From positions 186,001 to 250,000 of the forward strand of contig JALSGP010000033.1 in NCBI GenBank assembly GCA_026982705.1: a stretch of 64,000 bases of DNA. Direction: 5' to 3'. The stretch is from Alphaproteobacteria bacterium. Its GTDB lineage: Bacteria; Pseudomonadota; Alphaproteobacteria; Geminicoccales; Geminicoccaceae. The position numbers were made by a program, and so were the translations under genes. Of this stretch, positions 53,709 through 62,307 are shown one piece after another. Each line of letters opens with the position of its first letter. Within the stretch, counting starts at the first letter, position 1. The notes under the pieces were generated by a model. It had not been told where the DNA came from. It saw only the letters and a program-made list of their open reading frames with translations, and made no database searches.

Positions 53709-54796
53709 GGCGCTTCTCCCAGCGTGGTCCGCACCAGCTCCGCATCGACGCCCAGTTCGCGCGCCAGGGCGGCGAGACGGGCCCCGAGCGGGCGTGCCAG
53801 CGGGATGCCGTGGGCCCGTCTGCGGGCGGCGGTCTCCCGCTCGGGATCGCCGGGCACGCGCGTGCCCGTCACCGGGTCCACCGGCCGCGCCGCCCGCACC
53901 CAGTCGAGGAAGGCGCGCACCTCGGCGAGGAAGGCCGCACCGTCGCCGAGCCGGGCGGGATCGACGAAGATGGAGAGCATGCCGTTGTGGATGCGGTCGC
54001 GCGGCCGGACGTTGGTCCCGGAACCGGTGAGGGCTCCCGCCAGCAGCTCGCAGGCCAGCGCCAGCCCCGAGCCCTTGTGTTCGCCGAAGGGGCGGAGCGC
54101 CCCGCGCCCGCGGGTGGGATCCGGGAAGGGATGCCGGCGCTCGCCGTAGAGGGCCCGGGGATCGCCCGTCGGCCGCCCCTCGGCGTCCACCAGCGCATCC
54201 TCCCGCACCGGCCGGTCGGACTCCAGCGCCACCAGCAGCTTGCCCTCCGCCACCACCGAGGTGGCGAAATCCAGCACGAAGGGGCGGTCGTCGCCGCTGG
54301 GGATGCCGATGGCCAGCGGATTGGTGGACACCCGCCGTTCGCGGGCGCCGAAGGGGGCGACCAGCCGCGAACCGGCCACGTTGACGAAATGGATGGAAAC
54401 GAGGCCGGCGGCGACGGCCTGTTCGGCATAGCGGCCGATGCGGCCGAGATGGCCGGCACGGCGCAGGGCCACCAGCGCCACGCCATGGCGGCGGGCGCGG
54501 GCGATGCCCATCTCGGTGGCGCGCCGCCCCTGCATCTGGCCGAAGCCGAAGCCGCCGTCCACCACCAGGAAGGCGGCGCCGTCCACCACTACCTCCGGCG
54601 GCCGTCCCGGGATCAGCCAGCCCCGCCGCACCCAGTCCACATAGCGGGGAAGGCGCACCACGCCGTGGCTGGCGTGACCCTGGAGATCGGCCTCCACGAG
54701 ATGGTCCGCCACCTCCCGGGCCTCCTCCGGCGGACATCCCAGCCGCTCCAGCATGGCGGCGGCGAGGGTCGTGAGCGCTTCCGCCGCGACCGACAC
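53705..54796 (-). CDS. LDH2/malate/ureidoglycolate-type NAD(P)-dependent dehydrogenase
   Basis: 363 residues. A member of the Ldh2/YbiC/AllD family, structurally distinct from classical lactate dehydrogenase, oxidising 2-hydroxy acids or reducing 2-keto acids with NAD(P). HLVEADLQGHASHGVVRLPR carries the conserved His, GFGQMQGRRATEMGIARARR the core, and FVLDFATSVVAEGKLL and FGEHKGSGLALACELLAGAL the cofactor and substrate regions. The GTG at 54796 has GGGGGAGGTGG upstream. The stop is coupled to rraA, and the promoter region is shared with a divergent aminotransferase (133 bp). Substrate unknown. Confidence 0.9.
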   Translation of the reverse strand: MSVAAEALTTLAAAMLERLGCPPEEAREVADHLVEADLQGHASHGVVRLPRYVDWVRRGWLIPGRPPEVVVDGAAFLVVDGGFGFGQMQGRRATEMGIARARRHGVALVALRRAGHLGRIGRYAEQAVAAGLVSIHFVNVAGSRLVAPFGARERRVSTNPLAIGIPSGDDRPFVLDFATSVVAEGKLLVALESDRPVREDALVDAEGRPTGDPRALYGERRHPFPDPTRGRGALRPFGEHKGSGLALACELLAGALTGSGTNVRPRDRIHNGMLSIFVDPARLGDGAAFLAEVRAFLDWVRAARPVDPVTGTRVPGDPERETAARRRAHGIPLARPLGARLAALARELGVDAELVRTTLGEAP

Positions 54797-54929
54797 GGGC
54801 CACCTCCCCCTCTCCCTTCCTTCTCCCATAGCCGGCGCCGGCCTGCGGCGCAAACGGGAGGTGCCGTCGCGCTTGACGGCCGCCGGCGGACGGGGCTCAC
54901 TCGTCGGGGAGCGTGCGGGGAGGCCGATC

Positions 54930-56258
54930 GTGTCCGGATTCGCGCCCAACGACCTCGAGGCCTTCTGGCTGCCCTTCACCCCCAACCGCGAGTTCCGCAG
55001 GGCGCCGCGGCTGCTGGTGGGGGCGGAAGGGGTCTGGTACCGGACCGCCGACGGCCGCCGGGTGCTGGACGCGGCCGCCGGCCTCTGGTGCTGCAACGCC
55101 GGCCACGGCCATCCCCGCATCGTCGAGGCCATCCGCCGGCGTGCCGGCGTGCTGGACTACGCCCCGCCCTTCCAGTTCGCCCATCCCGACGCCTTCACCC
55201 TCGCCGCCCGCCTGCGCGATCTGTTCCCGGGCGATCTCGACCACGCCTTCTTCTGCAACTCCGGCTCCGAGGCGGTGGACACCGCCCTCAAGATCGCCCT
55301 CGCCTATCACCGCGCCCGCGGCGAGGGCCAGCGGGTGCGCCTGATCGGGCGCGCGCGGGGCTATCACGGGGTCGGTTTCGGCGGCCTCTCGGTGGGCGGC
55401 ATCGGCGCCAACCGGCGCCTCTTCGGGCCGCTGCTGCCGGGGGTCGACCATCTCCCCCACACCCTGCTGGAGGCCAACCGTTTCGCCCGCGGCCGTCCGC
55501 CGCGGGGCGCCGAGCTGGCGGACGCGCTGGAGGATCTGTTGGAGCGGCACGGATCGGAGACGGTGGCGGCGGTGATCGTGGAACCGGTGGCCGGGTCCAT
55601 CGGCGTCTATCCGCCACCGGTGGGCTATCTGGAGCGGCTGCGGGAGATCACCGCCCGCCACGGCATCCTGCTGATCTTCGACGAGGTGATCACCGCCTTC
55701 GGCCGGCTGGGCGCCGGCTCGGCGGCCGAGGCCCTGGGCGTGCGGCCGGACATGATCACCCTCGCCAAGGGGCTCACCTCCGGCACCGTGCCCATGGGCG
55801 GCGTGATGGTGCGGCGGGAGATCCACCGGGTGCTGGTGGAGGAGAGCCCGGCGCCGGAGTGGGGCATCGAGCTGCCCCACGGCTACACCTATTCCGCCCA
55901 CCCCTTGGCCACGGCGGCGGCCCTCGCCACCCTCGACGTCTATCGCGACGAGGATCTCTTCGCCCGCGCGGCGGCGCTGGCCCCCGTCTTCGAGGAACGT
56001 CTCCACGCCCTGCGGGACGCACTCCACGTCCGCGACATCCGCAATCTCGGTCTCATGGGCGCCGTCGAGCTGGAGCCACGGCCGGGCGCTCCCGGCGCGC
56101 GCGGCTTCGACGCCATGCGGCGGGCCTTCTTCGGCCACGATCTCCTGATCCGCGTCACCGGTGACACCATCGCCCTGTCGCCGCCGCTGGTGACGGGCGA
56201 GGCGGAGCTGGAGCTGCTGTTCGCGCGGCTGGAGGCGGTGCTGCGGGAGCTGGACTGA
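54930..56258 (+). CDS. class III aminotransferase, beta-alanine/omega-amino acid:pyruvate type
   Basis: 442 residues. A PLP enzyme of the omega-amino acid:pyruvate group, transferring amino groups from beta-alanine or similar omega-amines. FWLPFTPNREFRRAPRLLVG and AAAGLWCCNAGHGHPRIVEA are hallmark N-terminal segments of this subgroup. FFCNSGSEAVDTALKIALAY binds PLP phosphate, DEVITAFGRLGAGSAAEAL has the PLP aspartate, and Lys280 in ITLAKGLTSGTVPMGGVM is the Schiff-base lysine. GGGGAGG precedes the GTG. Divergent from the LDH2/RraA pair, which may act on the keto-acid products; that connection is inferred. Confidence 0.92.
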   Translation: MSGFAPNDLEAFWLPFTPNREFRRAPRLLVGAEGVWYRTADGRRVLDAAAGLWCCNAGHGHPRIVEAIRRRAGVLDYAPPFQFAHPDAFTLAARLRDLFPGDLDHAFFCNSGSEAVDTALKIALAYHRARGEGQRVRLIGRARGYHGVGFGGLSVGGIGANRRLFGPLLPGVDHLPHTLLEANRFARGRPPRGAELADALEDLLERHGSETVAAVIVEPVAGSIGVYPPPVGYLERLREITARHGILLIFDEVITAFGRLGAGSAAEALGVRPDMITLAKGLTSGTVPMGGVMVRREIHRVLVEESPAPEWGIELPHGYTYSAHPLATAAALATLDVYRDEDLFARAAALAPVFEERLHALRDALHVRDIRNLGLMGAVELEPRPGAPGARGFDAMRRAFFGHDLLIRVTGDTIALSPPLVTGEAELELLFARLEAVLRELD

Positions 56259-56534
56259 TCAGGGCTCGGACGGCGGCCCGGGGCGGCAGGGCGGCTCCTC
56301 GAAGGGGATGAGGAAGACGGCGGTGGCCATGGCGACGCCGCCGAAGGTGACGGCGAAGCCGGCCAGCAGCAGCGCCAGCGCCACCAGCCGGTGCTCGGAC
56401 CCGGAGATCAGCGTGCCGAGACCGGCCACGTCCAGCACCAGCAGCAGGCCCAGCAGGTTCCAGCCGACGGCGATGCCGACGAGGGCGTGGCGGACGAGGA
56501 AGCGGACGAGGCGCCAGTCCCGACCGGCGGACAC
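56259..56534 (-). CDS. small membrane protein, function unknown
   Basis: 91 residues with two hydrophobic segments (LVGIAVGWNLLGLLLVLDVA and LVALALLLAGFAVTFGGVAM) and a short proline-rich end. I know no family name, though similar short two-helix proteins occur in alphaproteobacteria. GTG 56534 is chosen because GGAG lies six bases before it; an in-frame ATG at 56603 would add 23 unconserved residues and lacks a ribosome site. The stop abuts the aminotransferase stop (convergent). Start and function are uncertain. Confidence 0.6.
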   Translation of the reverse strand: MSAGRDWRLVRFLVRHALVGIAVGWNLLGLLLVLDVAGLGTLISGSEHRLVALALLLAGFAVTFGGVAMATAVFLIPFEEPPCRPGPPSEP

Positions 56535-56691
56535 GCGGCGGCGCTCCGACGTGGCTCCGGCGGGAAGGATGGATCCGGCGGCGCCCGCGGTCGAGGGGTG
56601 CATCGCGCGCAGGGGAGGGTCCGGCCGGCGACACTGGTCGGGCCCGGGGGCGCGGTCTAGAACCCCGGCGGAACGCAGGGGGAGGCCGCCC

Positions 56692-58278
56692 GTGCGCGAC
56701 TTCCAGCTTCCCGGACGCTCCACCGTCTACGCCACCGGCGGCATGGCCGCCACCTCCCATCCCCTCGCCACCCTCGCGGCTCTGGAGATCATGCGCCGCG
56801 GCGGCAATGCGGTGGACGGGGCCATCGCCGCCTGTGCGGTCCAGTGCGTGGTGGAGCCCCAGTCCACGGGCATCGGCGGCGACTGTTTCGCCCTCCATGC
56901 CCCTCCGTCCGGCGGTGTCTTCGCCCTCGCCGGGGCCGGCTGGGCGCCGGCGGCGGCGGACGTGGAACGCCTGCGCGGCCTTGGTCTCGCCACCATCGAG
57001 GCCACGAGTCCCCACGCCGTCACCGTGCCCGGGGCGGTCGCCGCCTGGGAGGCGCTGCAGCGGGCCCACGGTCGGCTCGATCTCGGCGCCGTGCTGGAGC
57101 CGGCCATCCGCTATGCCCGCGACGGTTTTCCCGTCCATCCCCGGGTCGCCTTCGACTGGCGGCGGGCCGAGGGGCGGCTTCGCGCCAGCGAGGCGGCCCG
57201 CAGCGCCTATCTGCCCGGCGACCGGGCGCCGGAGCCGGGTCGCGTGTTGCGGCTGCCGCGGCTCGCCCGCACCCTCGAGGTGCTGGCCCGCGAGGGCGCC
57301 GAGGCCTTCTACCGCGGTGCGCTCGCCGCCGCCATGGTGACGAGCCTCCGGGAGCTGGGCGGGCTCCACGAGGAGGCGGATTTCGCCGAATACGCGCCGG
57401 AGTGGGTGGAGCCCATCCACACCACCTACCGGGACGTGCGGGTCTACGAATGCCCGCCGCCGGGGCAGGGCATCACCGCCCTCCTCATGCTCCACATCCT
57501 CGAGGGCTTCGATCTCGCCGCCCTCGATCCCCATGGCGCCGACCGCTTCCATCTCGAGGCCGAGGCCACCCGGCTCGCCTTCCGCGACCGCGACGCCCTC
57601 CTGGCCGATCCGCGACGGGTGCCGGTGCCGGTGGAGGAGATGCTCTCCAGGGCCTATGCGGCGCGGCTCAGGCGGCTCGTCCGGCCCGACCGGGCCCTCG
57701 CCGATCTGCCGCCGCCGCTGCTGCGGGGCGTGGGCAACACCGTCTATGTGAGCGTGGTGGACGGCGATCTCGGCGCCTGTTCCTTCATCAATTCCCTCTA
57801 CGACAGCTTCGGCTCGGGCCTTCTCTGCCCCCGCACCGGCGTGCTGTTCCACTGCCGCGGCCGCTCCTTCCGCCTCGATCCCGACCATCCCAACGCCATC
57901 GGCCCGCGCAAGCGGCCCATGCACACCATCATCCCCGGCCTCGCCTTCCGCGACGGCGAGCTCTGGGCCTGCTTCGGCGTCATGGGCGCCGACTACCAGC
58001 CCGTGGGCCACGTCCACCTCCTCACCAATCTGGTGGACTGGGGGATGGACCCCCAGGCGGCGCTGGACTCGCCGCGGGTGATGGCCTGGCCGCGGGAACT
58101 CTCGGTGGAGCGGGGGGTGCGGCCGGAGGTGCGGGCCGAACTCGCCCGCCGCGGCCATCGGGTGGTGGAGACGGAGGTCCCCCACGGCGGCGGCCAGTGC
58201 ATCCTCGTGGACCGTCGCCGGGGCGTGCTGGTGGGCGGCTCCGACCCGCGCAAGGACGGGCTGGCGCTGGGCTTCTGA
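56692..58278 (+). CDS. ggt: gamma-glutamyltransferase family protein
   Basis: 528 residues. GGT-type Ntn hydrolase that self-cleaves and acts on gamma-glutamyl compounds such as glutathione. EIMRRGGNAVDGAIAACAVQ, PQSTGIGGDCFALHAP and ECPPPGQGITALLMLHILEG are family segments. The predicted nucleophile is Thr350 in GNTVYVSVVDGDLGACSFIN, aligned to Thr391 of E. coli in its TTHYSVVD motif, but the next residues differ (TVYVSVVD), and this branch is often annotated as GGT-like without proof of glutathione activity. No signal peptide is visible, unlike the periplasmic E. coli enzyme. GGGGGAGG precedes the GTG. Next gene is 113 bp downstream. Confidence 0.88.
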   Translation: MRDFQLPGRSTVYATGGMAATSHPLATLAALEIMRRGGNAVDGAIAACAVQCVVEPQSTGIGGDCFALHAPPSGGVFALAGAGWAPAAADVERLRGLGLATIEATSPHAVTVPGAVAAWEALQRAHGRLDLGAVLEPAIRYARDGFPVHPRVAFDWRRAEGRLRASEAARSAYLPGDRAPEPGRVLRLPRLARTLEVLAREGAEAFYRGALAAAMVTSLRELGGLHEEADFAEYAPEWVEPIHTTYRDVRVYECPPPGQGITALLMLHILEGFDLAALDPHGADRFHLEAEATRLAFRDRDALLADPRRVPVPVEEMLSRAYAARLRRLVRPDRALADLPPPLLRGVGNTVYVSVVDGDLGACSFINSLYDSFGSGLLCPRTGVLFHCRGRSFRLDPDHPNAIGPRKRPMHTIIPGLAFRDGELWACFGVMGADYQPVGHVHLLTNLVDWGMDPQAALDSPRVMAWPRELSVERGVRPEVRAELARRGHRVVETEVPHGGGQCILVDRRRGVLVGGSDPRKDGLALGF

Positions 58279-58391
58279 GGGATGCCCTTGCGCCCTCGCG
58301 CGCTGCGCGTAGGATCGCCCCGGTCGTTAACCATGAGTTCAGAAAGGTCGGCCATGATGGACCCCGGGACCCTTCGGGGAGAACCGCGGCG

Positions 58392-59516
58392 GTGACCGTC
58401 CCGGGCGTGCGCGTTCCACGGCGCCTCGCCGCCGCCGTGGCGCTGGCGGTGGGCGTGGCGGCCCTCACCCTCGCCACGACGCTGGTCCTGGGTCTGCGCG
58501 CGGAGGTGCGGCGGCTGGAAGCACGTCTCGCCGAGCGCGAGCGGACGACGTTGGCGCTGCGGCGGGAGCTCGCGGAGGTGCGTGAGCGGCTCGCGGCCGA
58601 GACGGGGGCACGGCGGGCGCTCGGGGCCGAACGGGACCGGCTCCGGGCGGCGCTGGCCGGAGCCCGGCGCGATGTGGAACGGCTGGAGACGGCCCTCGCC
58701 CGCGCCGAGACGGAGCGGCGGCGGCTCGCCGCCCGCCTGGCCGAGGCGATGCGGGAGGGCGAGCGGCTGCTGGCGAAGTTGGCGTCCGTGCGCGAGGCCC
58801 GTGTCGCCGCCGAGCGGCAGTTGCGGGGCCTGCGCTGGCGGGTGCGGCGGGCCGAGCGGCGGGTGGCGGAGCTGGAGGCGGAGCGGCGGCGGACGGCGGC
58901 GGCGCTGGCGGCGTGGCTCGGCCGGCGGCGGGAGGCGCTGGCGCGGCTGTTCGAGCGCGCCGGCCTCGATCCCGCGGACTTCGCCGAGCCGGGCGACGGA
59001 CGGGGCGGGCCCCTGCTGCCACCGAGGTCGGAGCCCGGGTCGGAGGCGGATGTGGAGGCCCTGCTGGGACTGCTGGCCCACACCGAGGACCTGCTGCGGC
59101 GGCTGCCCGTCACCATGCCCGTCGCCGGCGCGAGGCTCACCAGCCGTTTCGGCAACCGGCGCGATCCCCTCCGGGCTGTCCGGGCCTTCCATGCCGGCCT
59201 CGACTTCGCGGCCCCGCGCGGGACCCGGGTGCGGGCGCCGGCGGCGGGGGTGGTGCGCTTCGCCGGGCGGCGCGGCGCCTTCGGACGGCTGGTGGAGATC
59301 GACCACGGCGGCGGGCTCGTCACCCGCTTCGCCCATCTCTCGCGGATCCTGGTGCGCCGGGGGGCGCGGGTGCGGCGGGGCGAACCCGTGGGCGTGGTGG
59401 GCAGCAGCGGCCGCAGCACCGGCCCGCATCTCCACTACGAGGTGCGGGTGGACGGGCGGGCGGTGGATCCGCTGACCTTCCTCGACGCCGGCCGTGAACT
59501 GCTGGCGCAACCTTGA
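58392..59516 (+). CDS. M23 family peptidoglycan DD-metallopeptidase with coiled-coil domain
   Basis: 374 residues. An N-terminal membrane anchor (AAAVALAVGVAALTLATTLV, about residues 12-31) is followed by a long Arg/Glu/Leu-rich coiled coil (about 35-185) and a C-terminal M23 domain. Zinc ligands are His267 and Asp271 in FHAGLDFAAPRGTRVRAPAA, and the HxH at 346-348 in PHLHYEVRVDGRAVDPL. The architecture is that of EnvC/MepM-like proteins that cut or activate cutting of peptidoglycan cross-links in the periplasm. GGGGAGAA lies eight bases before the GTG. It is the last gene before an abrupt AT-rich island. Confidence 0.92.
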   Translation: MTVPGVRVPRRLAAAVALAVGVAALTLATTLVLGLRAEVRRLEARLAERERTTLALRRELAEVRERLAAETGARRALGAERDRLRAALAGARRDVERLETALARAETERRRLAARLAEAMREGERLLAKLASVREARVAAERQLRGLRWRVRRAERRVAELEAERRRTAAALAAWLGRRREALARLFERAGLDPADFAEPGDGRGGPLLPPRSEPGSEADVEALLGLLAHTEDLLRRLPVTMPVAGARLTSRFGNRRDPLRAVRAFHAGLDFAAPRGTRVRAPAAGVVRFAGRRGAFGRLVEIDHGGGLVTRFAHLSRILVRRGARVRRGEPVGVVGSSGRSTGPHLHYEVRVDGRAVDPLTFLDAGRELLAQP

Positions 59517-59522
59517 GTGCTT

Positions 59523-60429
59523 CTACAAGTATGCTAGCTTTTCAAGGGGCTCTTCGTATCTAGTAAGCAAATATTCTATCGGATCCTCTATACCAACAAT
59601 TGCTCTCATATCGAATCCGCTGGGAAGGATCAGGCCCATCTCTCTTCTCAATTTTTTCAGATCGGATTTAGGGATTATACTTGTCCAGCTTCTGAACCCG
59701 ATTATACATTGCTTCTTCATGTGCCCCTGCCGTACGAGTATCTTGACTCTGTTGCCCTTTAGAGGAGAAAACACGCACTCATCGAAAATGTGCTGTAACC
59801 TGGTTTTCAATTGGTTGTATGTTATGCTTCGATAATTCTCATCAATTTCGCGCTTGTGCCTTCGAAGAAAATTTGCTATGATTTCGATCTCGTCATGATA
59901 GTTCTTGAACTTGCTTTTCTTTCTTCAGGATGGGCTGCTTTGCAAGCGATGTTCAACGAGATCAACGACCAGGCGATGAACCACCTGTCTTGATACTTTG
60001 AGAGCCAATTTGTATTTGTGCATATGATAAAGAAGAGCCAACAAGGCTGTTCTTTTATTTGCGTCTATGAACGGATGATTCCGGGAAAGTCTTAAGAAAA
60101 GAGTTGAAATTACATAGAATCTTTGGCTGGAAGGCGCGATTCCTTTCATGGAGTATTCAATGTTGATCTGTCTGAAACATGATGAAAGAAAAAACATTAA
60201 TATCCTTTATCACGATACCTGCGTAATGGAGTTTTCTCTTGGCACAGAACTCGGCAATTTTACAGTGAATTTCCATGATCTCTTCTGGCGATGCCAGTTT
60301 GTTTCGCCCATGATATGACCAGTTTGAAAGACTTGCAATTTCATTTTTCCAGAAATTGCATGCTGTAGCAATGTTTTTCTGTAGAGTGTTGTCTTGCATC
60401 GCCATCGGGCCCACAGGGTTCCTTGACAA
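59523..60429 (-). pseudogene. broken Fic/DOC-family gene (frameshift plus in-frame TGA)
   Basis: Three segments read as one protein. Segment 1 (from 60429) has SPEEIMEIHCKIAEFCAKRK and YAGIVIKDINVF. After a frameshift at an A6 run on the plus strand (60189-60194), segment 2 continues SSCFRQINIEYSMKGIAPSS and ends with the motif RNHPFIDANKRTALLALLYH, close to the Doc/Fic core HxFxDxNKR. An in-frame TGA (59927-59925) then interrupts, and the same frame continues with EIEIIANFLRRHKREIDENY and LKKLRREMGLILPSGF, which resembles the C-terminal region of some Fic/Doc proteins. The whole would be about 300 residues. Fic/Doc proteins AMPylate or phosphorylate targets as toxins. No antitoxin is visible. 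Codon use is AT-rich, unlike all neighbours. A sequencing error could explain one lesion, hardly both. Confidence 0.75.
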
Positions 60430-60598
60430 AAGGGCTGGTGCGACTGGTGGTCGAAGTCAGGCTTCCCATGGGATCACTGCCTTCCCGTCATGTCCGGCAG
60501 TGGCTTCGCGAGCATCGAGTGCGCGCAGTCCATGTCTTGGGACGCATTCGTCGAACCACCCCGGCCCGCAGGAGACCGGGGCGGCCGGGGCGGGCGGC
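60430..60598. other. short gap between the AT-rich island and the ABC transporter operon
   Basis: About 170 bp of mixed composition. The part near 60560-60598 is again very GC-rich. CCCCGG/CCGGGG arms could form a hairpin beyond the stop of the substrate-binding protein gene on the minus strand, but there is no T-run. No gene is recognised. Confidence 0.3.
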
Positions 60599-61540
60599 TC
60601 ATTCCCGCGCGAACAGGTCGACCGCATAGCTCTCCACCGGCGGGACCTCCTCAAGGAGGCCGTGTTCGGCGAGAAAGGCGGCGAAGCGCGCATAGCGTCC
60701 CACGTCCAGCGCCGCTGGCCGCAGGGCGAAGCGGGGGAGGGTGTCGCGCCAGGCCCGCCGGTTGAGCTCGTCGTCCAGCTCGCGGCCGCTGCGGCGGAAC
60801 ACGTCCCACGCCTCTTCGGGATGGTTCACCAGCCACAGCGTCGCCTTCTCCACCGCGCGCAGGAAGGCGCGCAGACGCGGATCGTCCAGCCGGTCGCGGC
60901 GGGCCACGTAGATCAGTTCGTCATAGGCCGGCACCCCCTCTTCCTCGGGATAGAAGGCGCGTCCCCGGGCGCCCTCGAGGGCGAGCTGGTTGAGCTCGAA
61001 GTTGCGGAAGGCGCCGATCACCGCGTCCACCCGCCCCGACAGCAGCGCCGGCGTCAGATTGAAGTTGACGTTGACGAGCTCCACCTCGGTGAGGGAAAGG
61101 CCGGCGCCGGCCAGCATGGCGCCCAGCAGCGCGTCCTCGAAGCCGCTCACCGAGAAGCCGATGCGGCGTCCGCGCAGGTCCGCGAGGCTCTTCACCGGAC
61201 CGTCGGCGAGCACCACCAGCGCGTTGAGGGGCGTGGCCACCAGCGTGCCGATGCGCGCCAGCGGCAGCCCTTCCTGGACCTGGAGGTGGAGCTGCGGCTG
61301 GTAGGAGACGGCGAGATCGGCGCGGCCGGCCGCCACCAGCTTGGGCGGATCGTTGGGATCGGCCGGCGGGATCAGCTCCACCTCCAGCCCCTCGGCGGCG
61401 AAGAAGCCCTTCTCGCGGGCGACGATCAGCGGGCCGTGGTCGGGATTGACGAACCAGTCGAGGACGAGGGTGAGCCGCTCCGCCGCCGCGGCCGGGACGG
61501 CGAGGAGGGCGAGGAGGAGGGTGAGGACGGTTCGACGCAT
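60599..61540 (-). CDS. ABC transporter substrate-binding protein, ThiY-like (pyrimidine precursor)
   Basis: 313 residues. Signal peptide RRTVLTLLLALLAVPAAAA, cleaved near AERL. The mature part LTLVLDWFVNPDHGPLIVAR, DLAVSYQPQLHLQVQEGLPL and IGTLVATPLNALVVLADG closely follows ThiY/THI5-type (NMT1) proteins, which bind N-formyl-4-amino-5-aminomethyl-2-methylpyrimidine, a thiamin salvage precursor. VIGAFRNFELNQLALEGARG and EEEGVPAYDELIYVARRDRL agree. The ATG has GAGGGAG upstream. It is the last gene of the unit ATPase-permease-binding protein. No TPP riboswitch is visible in the window, and the operon promoter probably lies outside. Confidence 0.88.
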   Translation of the reverse strand: MRRTVLTLLLALLAVPAAAAERLTLVLDWFVNPDHGPLIVAREKGFFAAEGLEVELIPPADPNDPPKLVAAGRADLAVSYQPQLHLQVQEGLPLARIGTLVATPLNALVVLADGPVKSLADLRGRRIGFSVSGFEDALLGAMLAGAGLSLTEVELVNVNFNLTPALLSGRVDAVIGAFRNFELNQLALEGARGRAFYPEEEGVPAYDELIYVARRDRLDDPRLRAFLRAVEKATLWLVNHPEEAWDVFRRSGRELDDELNRRAWRDTLPRFALRPAALDVGRYARFAAFLAEHGLLEEVPPVESYAVDLFARE

Positions 61541-61551
61541 GGTGCACTCCC

Positions 61552-62307
61552 TCAGCCGGTCGGGGTCAGGGTTTCCTTCTGCCAGTAAACGATGCGCGCC
61601 GTGATCCGGTCGACGGCGCGGTAGAGGGCGAGGGCCAGGACGGCCAGCAGGAAGAGGGCGGCGAACACCAGATCCACCTGCAGGCGGGCGTTGGCGTGGA
61701 GCATGAGGAAGCCGAGCCCGCGGCTGGCGCCCACCCATTCGCCGATGACGGCGCCGATGGGGGCCACCGCCGCCGCCACCCTGAGGCCGCCGACGAGTGC
61801 CGGCAGCGCCGCCGGCACCCGCAGCTCCCGCAGCACCGCGAGCGGCCGCGCGTTCATCACCCGCGCCAGCTCCAGCCAGGCGGGATCGGTGCGGCGCAAT
61901 CCCTCGAAGAAGGCGGCGGTGACGGGGAAGAAGATGATCAGCACCGCCATGGCCACCTTCGACGCCATGCCGTAGCCCAGCCACAGCACCAGCAGCGGGG
62001 CCAGGGCGAAGACGGGAATGGCCTGGCTCGCCACCAGCACCGGCTCCAGCCAGCGCCGCAGCGGGCGGAAGGCGGCGAGGCCCGCCGCCGCCGCCACGCC
62101 GAGCAGGGTACCCAGTAGCAGCCCCAGCAGGATCTCGCCGAGGGTGACGAGGCCGTGGGCCGCCAGCAGGTCGGCGTCGCGGAGGAGACGGCGGGCCACG
62201 TCCAGCGGCGCCGGCAGGATGTAGCGGGGCACGCCGGTGGCCCACACCAGCGTCTGCCACAGGGCCAGCAGGCCGGCGAGGGTCAGGAGGGGGCGGAGGA
62301 CGCGCAC
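61552..62307 (-). CDS. ABC transporter permease, ThiX-like
   Basis: 251 residues with about six hydrophobic helices. The EAA-type loop, which contacts the ATPase, is ELARVMNARPLAVLRELRVP (about residues 140-159), as in the SsuC/TauC/ThiX permease family. WATGVPRYILPAPLDVARRL and IGAVIGEWVGASRGLGFLML are typical. It overlaps the ATPase gene by 25 bp and is 11 bp before the binding-protein gene. With these it should form an importer for a small heterocyclic compound. Confidence 0.9.
   Translation of the reverse strand: MRVLRPLLTLAGLLALWQTLVWATGVPRYILPAPLDVARRLLRDADLLAAHGLVTLGEILLGLLLGTLLGVAAAAGLAAFRPLRRWLEPVLVASQAIPVFALAPLLVLWLGYGMASKVAMAVLIIFFPVTAAFFEGLRRTDPAWLELARVMNARPLAVLRELRVPAALPALVGGLRVAAAVAPIGAVIGEWVGASRGLGFLMLHANARLQVDLVFAALFLLAVLALALYRAVDRITARIVYWQKETLTPTG

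Noticed and set aside
59811-59993. A 60-residue plus-strand frame in the AT-rich island with hydrophobic stretches
   Set aside because: It is antisense to the Fic/Doc remnant, lacks a ribosome site and shows no known motif.
59510-60426. CCTTGA on both sides of the AT-rich island as a target-site duplication
   Set aside because: Six bases in a GC-rich context are too short, no inverted terminal repeats or transposase trace is present.
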